Source: Neisseriaceae bacterium (GTDB lineage: Bacteria; Pseudomonadota; Gammaproteobacteria; Burkholderiales; UBA11063). Taken from it: a stretch of 11,353 bases of DNA. A program made the position numbers and the translations under genes. This document shows positions 6,684 through 11,353 of the stretch, piece after piece; position 1 is the first letter of the stretch, and each line of letters begins with the position of its first letter. The DNA lies in contig CANMQR010000006.1 in NCBI GenBank assembly GCA_947499925.1, forward strand, positions 1-11,353, read 5' to 3'. A model generated the notes under the pieces. It saw only the letters and a program-made list of their open reading frames with translations. It had not been told where the DNA came from and searched no databases.

Positions 6684-7550
6684 TTAAGACTTCAAAATTT
6701 CGTCTATGACTAGTTGCGATTTTTTTGCTTTTATTGGATTTGTATTCAAGTTTTCTGTTAATGTAATGAGAGCTTTCCATAACGCCCACCCTTTTCCTCT
6801 TGCCCAAGTCGCCGAGTCCATAGAAAGAGACTCACAAAATAATCTCCTACTTTTTTCTGCAAGAAAAGTCCAAGCAATTGCCAAATCACAGGCAGGATCA
6901 CCAATCCCCATACACCCAAAGTCTATAACTGCACTTAATTTTCCATTTTTACACAATAAATTATCTGCCACCATGTCCCCATGAATCCAAACAGGTTGTT
7001 GATCCCATGTTGTTGAAATAGCTTCATCCCATACGGCAATTACATGTTCTGAATCAATTTTATTTCCAAGCGTTGTAATGGCATTTCTTGTTTCATTGTC
7101 ATATATTGAAATATCACCTCCACGAAAGAAGTTGTGTGCTCCAGGTAATGGTGCATTTATAGTATTTATTTGTTGTAAAGCATTGAGAAAACTAGCTAAC
7201 TGCAATGCAAATTTTGATAAATCAGTAATATTCTCGTACGTTACTATTTCACCTTCAATCCATTGGTAAACTGACCATTCATATGGATAACAAGTATCTT
7301 TAGTTCCCATTGCTATTGGTGCTGGAATTGGAAGTGGCAATAGCGGTGCAATTTTAGGCAACCACTGTTGTTCTTTTTTAACCTGCATCGCATATTGAGC
7401 ATCGCTTGGTAAACGTACTATCATTTTGTCACCCAGACAAAACGTTCGATTGTCATGTCCACCAGGTATAATTTGCTTGATGAATAGATCTGCCCATTTG
7501 GGAAACTGTGAAGCAATTAGTTGATGAACAAGCTGTATATCAATATTCAT
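6684..7550 (-). CDS. Aminoglycoside phosphotransferase (APH)-family kinase
   Basis: This is a cytoplasmic small-molecule kinase of the APH/choline-kinase fold. It belongs to the widespread subgroup whose N-lobe reads V-R-L-P-S followed by Y-A-x-Q-V-x-K-E-x-Q-W-L-P (here about 45-65), with P-L-P-I-P-A-P at about 72-78. The catalytic H-G-D-x-x-x-x-N is at 190-197 (H-G-D-M-V-A-D-N) and the metal-binding D-F-G at 210-212, followed by G-I-G-D-P-A-C-D-L at 215-223. The length (288 aa) is normal and all catalytic residues are present, so an active kinase is expected. Many members are annotated as aminoglycoside phosphotransferases without proven resistance. It starts 2 nt after the VOC gene stop, without a strong ribosome site, which suggests coupling. 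It is clearly different from the APH(6)-like gene two positions upstream. Confidence 0.85.
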   Translation of the reverse strand: MNIDIQLVHQLIASQFPKWADLFIKQIIPGGHDNRTFCLGDKMIVRLPSDAQYAMQVKKEQQWLPKIAPLLPLPIPAPIAMGTKDTCYPYEWSVYQWIEGEIVTYENITDLSKFALQLASFLNALQQINTINAPLPGAHNFFRGGDISIYDNETRNAITTLGNKIDSEHVIAVWDEAISTTWDQQPVWIHGDMVADNLLCKNGKLSAVIDFGCMGIGDPACDLAIAWTFLAEKSRRLFCESLSMDSATWARGKGWALWKALITLTENLNTNPIKAKKSQLVIDEILKS

Positions 7551-7552
7551 TA

Positions 7553-8074
7553 TTATTTACCAATTTCTTCTAGTTGCCAGCCCTGTAAATGTACAATTTC
7601 TTCAAGAGAAATATCATAGAATTTAGCAGTCTTATCATTGTCAAATGTAATAAAAGCTGGTTGACAGTATTGCCCATGATCTTTAATACCAGTCAGGGTG
7701 TGTTTATATTGTTGTATAAATTGCGGTAATTTATTCCCTAAAATTATACCTATACTTTCAAGACCACTTGGGTACATGTGTACTGGTCTTGGTGCAGGCA
7801 ATTCAATCATAGATACGGTAACCCCACCCTCAAATACTAGCGGTTTTTTTAATATTAAAATTGATACAGCTCTGTCATTAAATTGAGTTTCAACAAATTT
7901 ACTACAAAGAGTCTTGAGTTGGTTTCGTAAACTCTCATATTCTGATATAGTAGCTGTACGATATAGCAGGTGACTCATTGGCATACCAAATATATCAATT
8001 GAGCAAGATTTTAAACGAAATAGCAAATCAGAAACAAATGCTTGATAATCACCAATCAAATTTTCAATTCTCAT
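7553..8074 (-). CDS. YecM-like VOC-superfamily protein
   Basis: This 173-aa protein resembles YecM, a vicinal-oxygen-chelate (glyoxalase/bleomycin-resistance) superfamily protein of unknown function with a putative metal site. Shared landmarks, compared from memory, are S-H-L-L-Y-R at 34-39, V-S-M-I-E-L-P-A-P at 87-95, a Y-P-x-G-L-E-S-I stretch at 101-108, and N/Q-P-A-F-I-T-F followed by K-F-Y-D-I-S-L-E-E-I-V at 151-161. Likely metal ligands are H35, E91 and E159. The His usually found in the G-W-E-H-I segment is replaced by Ser (S107), so the site may differ. The ATG at 8074 has AGGA 7 nt upstream. It lies between two kinase genes with gaps of 24 and 2 nt. A role in sequestering or detoxifying a small molecule is possible but unproven. 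Confidence 0.72.
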   Translation of the reverse strand: MRIENLIGDYQAFVSDLLFRLKSCSIDIFGMPMSHLLYRTATISEYESLRNQLKTLCSKFVETQFNDRAVSILILKKPLVFEGGVTVSMIELPAPRPVHMYPSGLESIGIILGNKLPQFIQQYKHTLTGIKDHGQYCQPAFITFDNDKTAKFYDISLEEIVHLQGWQLEEIGK

Positions 8075-8098
8075 GTAGTTTTCCTATTTTATATAAAT

Positions 8099-8932
8099 TT
8101 AAATCATGGAATAAGTTTTTTTAGCTAATTCCAAATGAAGCTTTGGCGACAAATTATCTTGAAGATTCCAACATGCAGACATAATTAAATGAATAAAATA
8201 CCAAGATAGAACAAACTTTAAATCATAATTAAACGCCTGTGCCACGCACTGAGCATCTTTTTCTACATCCATAATAAACGCCCATACTTCATTAATTGGA
8301 TTACCAATTACACCTTTTGGGTCAATTACCACCCAATCATTGCCATTTGATAAAATATTTTCCCAATGTAAGTCTCCATGTAGCAAGGTAGGAGTAATTT
8401 CAGTTGTAAGCAGTTGCTTTTTTAATTCACGTGCTTTTGTTAAATAATGTTTCGGTATTTCCCAATCTTTATCAATTATTGTTAACCAGTCATGCATATG
8501 CGGAAATTGATTCATATAATCTGCATGCATAGGTATTTTATGTAATCTCTTCATAACATTACAGCATATTTTAATGTATGCTCTGTTATCGGTAGTGGAA
8601 TAAGATTTTAAGGAAACTCCAGATATAGCACGTTCAAGCAGTATAGCATTGTCGATTTCATGTAGAACCTCAATTGCGCCAAAACCTGCAAATGCTTTCA
8701 ATGCAGCAACTTCTCTGGCTATTTCGTCTTTGTTAATTCCAACTTTCAAAATAATAGACTTACTTTTTTGAAAGCCAGATAGTATGTAATTATATGAAAG
8801 GTTATCAACTACTTTTAGATCAGTTAAACCCCAATTTTTAGCAATTAAAGTTACTAAGTTGGGTAATTCAGCAATCCATTGTTTACCTTTGTTACCGTAT
8901 ACAGTGGTAATTTTCTGTTCAAACAAATTCAT
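8099..8932 (-). CDS. APH(6)-like aminoglycoside/hydroxyurea phosphotransferase
   Basis: This is a cytoplasmic kinase of the APH(6)/hydroxyurea antibiotic-resistance kinase family, the group of StrB-type streptomycin 6-phosphotransferases. The 277-aa length matches the family (about 265-305). Seen are I-L-K-V-G with the likely ATP-binding K63, L-L-E-R-A at 98-102, the catalytic loop L-L-H-G-D-L-H-W-E-N-I-L at 183-194 (H185, D187, N192), and the W-V-V-I-D-P-K-G motif at 200-207, whose D204 takes the place of the D-F-G aspartate. The D-P-K/H-G signature is characteristic of APH(6) members, with D in place of D-F-G. The ATG follows the beta-lactamase stop by 5 nt without a good ribosome site, implying coupled translation. 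Streptomycin is the likeliest known substrate class, but divergence leaves the true substrate open. Confidence 0.85.
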   Translation of the reverse strand: MNLFEQKITTVYGNKGKQWIAELPNLVTLIAKNWGLTDLKVVDNLSYNYILSGFQKSKSIILKVGINKDEIAREVAALKAFAGFGAIEVLHEIDNAILLERAISGVSLKSYSTTDNRAYIKICCNVMKRLHKIPMHADYMNQFPHMHDWLTIIDKDWEIPKHYLTKARELKKQLLTTEITPTLLHGDLHWENILSNGNDWVVIDPKGVIGNPINEVWAFIMDVEKDAQCVAQAFNYDLKFVLSWYFIHLIMSACWNLQDNLSPKLHLELAKKTYSMI

Positions 8933-8937
8933 TAGTA

Positions 8938-9783
8938 TTAATCTAAAAATTGATTTAGGAGTTTAATGGTAATTTTTTTAGCAACGCCTCCACCACTAAT
9001 ATTGTCACTTGATGGTACTGTATCTGAAAAGTTAGTAACAAAAACATATTTTTGCTTACCTTTGACAACAATGCCTTCAAACCAACCATCTCTAAATCCA
9101 GTAGATCCACTACTACCTGTCTTCCCATGCAATTGCCAATTATTTTTTAAAGTATCAAACTGCGTACCATATAGTGACAAGTCAGTTGTTGGGTTATTAT
9201 CGATATACATATTGTTGAATGTGTTAGTAATGGCAGCGTAGGACACTGGTAATTTATTTGTCACCATATTAATTAGAAATAATAATTGTTCATCTGCTGA
9301 TATTTTGAGGCTACTATTTAACCAGGCATTAGTTAAGCCATTATTTTTACCTGGATCACCTGAAAAATCTTGATTACCATAATTAAACTTTTGTAAGTAG
9401 TTTTTGATTTTGGGCATTCCTAATTGTGGTGTCAGCAATTGCGATACCCACACAACAGAATATTGCATCCATGTTCTTGGAGTCTGATTCTGATTCCAAT
9501 TTTTTAACCATCTAGTTTTTCCATCCCATTTAAACACAGTATTATTATTGATAATTTTATCGTCAAAAGCCATTAAAGATAATGCTATCTTGAAAGTGGA
9601 ATCTGCTGGTATTCGCTGTGTGCAGCGCTTTGCATTGTATTTAGCAACTGTTTTACTAGTACCCATATCATACAATATAAAGCAACCATCCTTATCAATG
9701 AAATATTTGCCAATATTCACATTATTATTTGCAAATACTGACTGATTCAATAGTATAAACAACGTTAGGATTAATACTCGCAT
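8938..9783 (-). CDS. Class D (OXA-type) beta-lactamase, OXA-29/LoxA-like
   Basis: This is a periplasmic serine beta-lactamase that hydrolyses beta-lactams through an acyl-enzyme and a carbamylated lysine. The N-terminus is a signal peptide (basic R2, hydrophobic core 3-17, likely cleavage after V-F-A at 19). All class D motifs are intact: S-T-F-K at 62-65 (nucleophile S62, carbamylated K65), S-V-V at 109-111, Y-G-N at 135-137, W-L-N-S-S-L at 154-159, K-T-G at 221-223 and G-W-F-E-G at 233-237. The 281-aa length is slightly above the usual ~260-275. The sequence around S-T-F-K-I-A-L-S-L-M-A-F-D and D-F-S-G-D-P-G-K-N-N-G-L strongly recalls OXA-29 of Legionella gormanii (from memory). GAGGG lies 7 nt before the ATG, and the SDR stop is 3 nt upstream. 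Substrate spectrum, including carbapenems, cannot be predicted. Confidence 0.93.
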   Translation of the reverse strand: MRVLILTLFILLNQSVFANNNVNIGKYFIDKDGCFILYDMGTSKTVAKYNAKRCTQRIPADSTFKIALSLMAFDDKIINNNTVFKWDGKTRWLKNWNQNQTPRTWMQYSVVWVSQLLTPQLGMPKIKNYLQKFNYGNQDFSGDPGKNNGLTNAWLNSSLKISADEQLLFLINMVTNKLPVSYAAITNTFNNMYIDNNPTTDLSLYGTQFDTLKNNWQLHGKTGSSGSTGFRDGWFEGIVVKGKQKYVFVTNFSDTVPSSDNISGGGVAKKITIKLLNQFLD

Positions 9784-9786
9784 CTG

Positions 9787-10473
9787 TCAGCCCTCATAAC
9801 TTGTTGGAGCAACAACCATATCTCTGATACAAACAGACTGTGGTTGCTGGTAAATAAATTTAATAATGTTTACAAAATCAGATACAGTAATTACTTCATT
9901 AAGGTTTTTGCCAACTTTGGCAAGTAATGGTGTATCAACAATTGCGGGGGAAATATTGCATACTCTTATGTTATACTGTGCCTCACTAACGCGCAATGAA
10001 TCACTAAGGCTTCTTACATATGCTTTTGATGCACCATACACTGCAGAGTTTGGTCTTGGATAGCGATCGGCTAATGAACTAAGATTGATTATCGTGCCTA
10101 ATTTTTGTGCTCGCATATATGGTAAAACCAGTTCTACCATATTAGTTAGCCCTTGAATATTTACGTCAATCATTTGCTGAATTTTAGTATCATCAATACC
10201 ACAGAAATCACCATTATGTGATGTTCCTGCACAATTAATTAGGCAGCAAATTTGGTATTCATTGGCAACTGCGTTAATTATGGTGTTGAGTTGTTGGTAA
10301 TCAGTTACATCACAGCTATGTAGTTGCATATTTGGATATGATAATTGCTGCAAATTATTGGTACTGCGTGATATAGCTATAATCGTGTTCCGTTCAAATG
10401 TTTCACAGAATTGTTTTACACATTCAAACCCAATACCACTATTAGCTCCAGTGATTATTATAGCTTTATTCAT
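9787..10473 (-). CDS. Short-chain dehydrogenase/reductase (classical SDR)
   Basis: This is a cytoplasmic NAD(P)(H)-dependent oxidoreductase with a single Rossmann fold. The 228-aa length is near the short end of classical SDRs (about 230-250). The cofactor motif T-G-A-N-S-G-I-G is at 8-15, the N-C-A-G structural motif at 80-83, and the catalytic tetrad is N105 (D-V-N-I-Q-G), S133 (N-L-S-S-L), Y146 and K150 (Y-G-A-S-K). The S-P-A-I-V-D-T-P segment at 175-182 is also typical. An R36 after the second strand hints at NADPH preference, an inference. The ATG at 10473 has a weak GAAGA ahead. The gene lies 35 nt after the first GNAT gene and 3 nt before the beta-lactamase. The substrate is unknown. 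Its place inside a drug-modification cluster is unexplained and could reflect detoxification of carbonyl compounds. Confidence 0.88.
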   Translation of the reverse strand: MNKAIIITGANSGIGFECVKQFCETFERNTIIAISRSTNNLQQLSYPNMQLHSCDVTDYQQLNTIINAVANEYQICCLINCAGTSHNGDFCGIDDTKIQQMIDVNIQGLTNMVELVLPYMRAQKLGTIINLSSLADRYPRPNSAVYGASKAYVRSLSDSLRVSEAQYNIRVCNISPAIVDTPLLAKVGKNLNEVITVSDFVNIIKFIYQQPQSVCIRDMVVAPTSYEG

Positions 10474-10508
10474 TTTATCTTCACTATTCTATCAACTTAA
10501 ATATTTTG

Positions 10509-11000
10509 CTATTTTTCTAAAACACCTTGATTTTGTAGTTCATCATCAAAATATTTAATGAAAAAAGTTTTTGTTAATTTATGGTTATATTTATTTTGTC
10601 TTATAAACTCAATGTCAAATCCACATTTTTTATAAAACTCTGGGGCTTGAAACTGGCTTGTAACTAAATTGATATTATTATAACCTCTGCCTTTAAAGTG
10701 ATTCTCAAGACCCTCAAGCAATCTACGACCAAGCCCTATTTTACGATACTTGGGGTCAATCCATATGTCATCCACATAAATCTCTGAATATGCAGTATAG
10801 GCGGTAAGCATACCCACAACACTCTTATTACTATTTCTAATAACAAAGCAAAAAAGATTATAATTGCAAACAACGCCGTGAGCCGCTTCATCAATAATAT
10901 GCCCATGATGCACTACCTCATCAATGTTCTCTGGAACGCTATCTAAATATTCAACCGCATATTCATCTATCATTATAATATGATTCATTTCATTAACCAT
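10509..11000 (-). CDS. GNAT acetyltransferase, first gene of the minus-strand cluster
   Basis: This 163-aa single-domain GNAT protein has a well-preserved core. I-Y-V-D-D-I-W-I-D-P-K-Y at about 74-85 is strand 4. The acetyl-CoA loop R-K-I-G-L-G-R-R-L-L at 86-95 keeps both glycines. A-P-E-F-Y-K-K-C-G-F at 119-128 gives the closing helix. It is probably active. The organisation resembles small GNATs of the aminoglycoside N-acetyltransferase and histone-acetyltransferase-like group, but no specific acceptor can be named. The ATG at 11000 has AGAG only 5 nt upstream, and M5 (10988) or M10 are alternative starts. It is the most upstream gene seen on this strand, so it may lead the operon. The next gene follows after 35 nt. 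Confidence 0.82.
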   Translation of the reverse strand: MVNEMNHIIMIDEYAVEYLDSVPENIDEVVHHGHIIDEAAHGVVCNYNLFCFVIRNSNKSVVGMLTAYTAYSEIYVDDIWIDPKYRKIGLGRRLLEGLENHFKGRGYNNINLVTSQFQAPEFYKKCGFDIEFIRQNKYNHKLTKTFFIKYFDDELQNQGVLEK

Positions 11001-11007
11001 AATATCT

Positions 11008-11036
11008 CTTATATCAAAAATATTCCAACTTTTTAA
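11008..11036 (-). promoter_or_regulatory. Weak candidate promoter for the minus-strand cluster
   Basis: On the minus strand TATAAG (11008-11013) lies 17 nt after TTAAAA (11031-11036), a fair -10/-35 pair. Transcription would start about at the GNAT ATG at 11000, implying a near-leaderless message or use of M5/M10. In such AT-rich DNA chance matches are common, so confidence is low. Confidence 0.22.
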
Positions 11037-11159
11037 TAAAAATTAACCAACTAAATTAAACTGCTACTGAGTCATAATCCATCGAGAGCGGGTTAGTAAA
11101 CACCATTCAATAGTGAATAAGTTATTGATAATACTAGCTATTTTAATTCATTGCTCTAT

Positions 11160-11179
11160 ATTTGGGCATAATTTGGGCA
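11160..11179. repeat. Two tandem ATTTGGGCA repeats with 11-bp period
   Basis: ATTTGGGCA occurs at 11160-11168 and again at 11171-11179, so the copies are spaced one helical turn apart. Such phased direct repeats can be protein-binding sites, for example regulator operators or arm-type sites of tyrosine recombinases beside integrated islands. No integrase gene is in the window. Confidence 0.55.
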
Positions 11180-11204
11180 ATATAGTAGTAATACATGCCA
11201 AAAA

Positions 11205-11234
11205 TGTAGGGGTATCTCGAATTTTGAGGCTACA
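11205..11234. repeat. Imperfect inverted repeat / possible terminator hairpin
   Basis: TGTAG (11205-11209) pairs with CTACA (11230-11234), and inside it CTC (11216-11218) pairs with GAG (11226-11228) within a near-palindrome. Read on the minus strand the hairpin is followed by ATTTTT (to 11200), which would suit a weak terminator for a gene to the right. The stems are short and have asymmetric internal loops. Confidence 0.3.
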
Positions 11235-11238
11235 CCCT

Positions 11239-11286
11239 CTAGAAAATTTTTATTACCTTTACTAAACCATCATCCTTACCATACAT
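11239..11286 (-). other. Tiny 15-codon ORF with good ribosome site
   Basis: The ORF is ATG to TAG, encoding M-Y-G-K-D-D-G-L-V-K-V-I-K-I-F. AGGA lies 7 nt before the ATG, a palindrome lies 15 nt upstream, and the hairpin at 11205-11234 lies just downstream. It could be a leader peptide, the start of a decayed gene, or chance. The sequence is not recognised. Confidence 0.2.
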
Positions 11287-11301
11287 TATCTATTCCTATT
11301 C

Positions 11302-11322
11302 AAACTACCAATTTGGTAGTTT
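11302..11322. repeat. Perfect 21-bp palindrome (10-bp arms, 1-nt centre)
   Basis: AAACTACCAA (11302-11311) and TTGGTAGTTT (11313-11322) are exact reverse complements around a single T. This is the shape of an operator for a dimeric repressor. It lies 15 nt upstream of the tiny minus-strand ORF, and a + strand promoter to the right cannot be excluded. No T-run follows it, so a terminator is less likely. Confidence 0.6.
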
Positions 11323-11353
11323 CACGTACAATAATTATTAGTACTGATACAGA

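Larger units (their letters stand above)
11001..11353. other. Gene-free right end with repeats and palindromes
   Basis: No protein gene of normal size or recognisable RNA gene is seen here on either strand. The stretch holds a possible promoter next to the GNAT gene, an 11-bp-period direct repeat, an imperfect hairpin, a 15-codon ORF with a good ribosome site on the minus strand, and a perfect palindrome, each listed separately. It may be an intergenic control region or an old integration boundary. Confidence 0.6.

Noticed and set aside
6616..6807. 63-codon minus-strand frame overlapping the APH kinase end and the following gap
   Set aside because: It is lysine/arginine-rich with no family match and mostly lies within the kinase gene in another frame.
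11099..11118. Small inverted repeat ATTCA-ATAG-TGAAT
   Set aside because: The 5-bp arms are too short to stand out in such AT-rich DNA.
11205..11240. tRNA 3'-end lookalike (a CGAAT stretch near a pyrimidine-rich end)
   Set aside because: No T-arm stem, anticodon arm or acceptor pairing can be drawn.
1..11353. Integron attC sites, CRISPR array or riboswitch
   Set aside because: No repeated attC-like palindromes between the resistance-type genes, no regularly spaced repeats, and no long structured leader before any gene.

Overview
The window is AT-rich (about one third G+C by eye) and has two parts: a complete IS66-family insertion sequence on the + strand at the left end, and a long, tightly packed run of minus-strand genes filling the rest. 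The class D beta-lactamase closely recalls the chromosomal OXA-29/LoxA type of Legionella and relatives. The low G+C, a PAS-HTH regulator and the many small acetyltransferases also suit an amoeba- or host-associated gammaproteobacterium (Legionellales or a neighbouring order). This assignment comes from memory of families, not a search, and is only moderately certain.

Layout. Positions 1-2586 hold the IS66 element, with about 27-bp imperfect terminal inverted repeats and intact tnpA, tnpB and tnpC. Its right end sits inside a hexapeptide-repeat xenobiotic acetyltransferase gene (CatB/Vat type). Only the C-terminal ~82 codons of that gene (2586-2834) are in view, and the N-terminal part would lie left of position 1. 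This remnant converges on, and overlaps by 21 bases, a Bcr/CflA-type MFS exporter (2814-3998, minus).

From 11000 down to 2814 all genes lie on the minus strand. In order of transcription they are: a GNAT acetyltransferase, a short-chain dehydrogenase, an OXA beta-lactamase, an APH(6)-like aminoglycoside/hydroxyurea kinase, a YecM-like VOC protein, a second APH-family kinase, a two-part GNAT protein, a small GNAT protein, a RimJ/RimL-like GNAT protein, a PAS-HTH regulator and the MFS exporter. Most junctions are 2-35 bases or overlap. Only two gaps (85 and 97 bases) are large enough for internal promoters. The set therefore looks like one or a few operons.

Taken together, the genes encode many of the chemistries used for antibiotic self-defence: beta-lactam hydrolysis, O-phosphorylation, N/O-acetylation and efflux, with a sensor-type regulator. 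None of the usual mobile resistance vehicles (integron attC sites, class 1 integrase, Tn3 ends) is visible, so this reads as a native or long-resident accessory cluster later hit by an IS66. The gene-free right end (11001-11353) carries an 11-bp-period direct repeat, a hairpin and a perfect 10-bp-arm palindrome in front of a tiny ORF. This could be an old integration boundary or the control region of a neighbouring gene.
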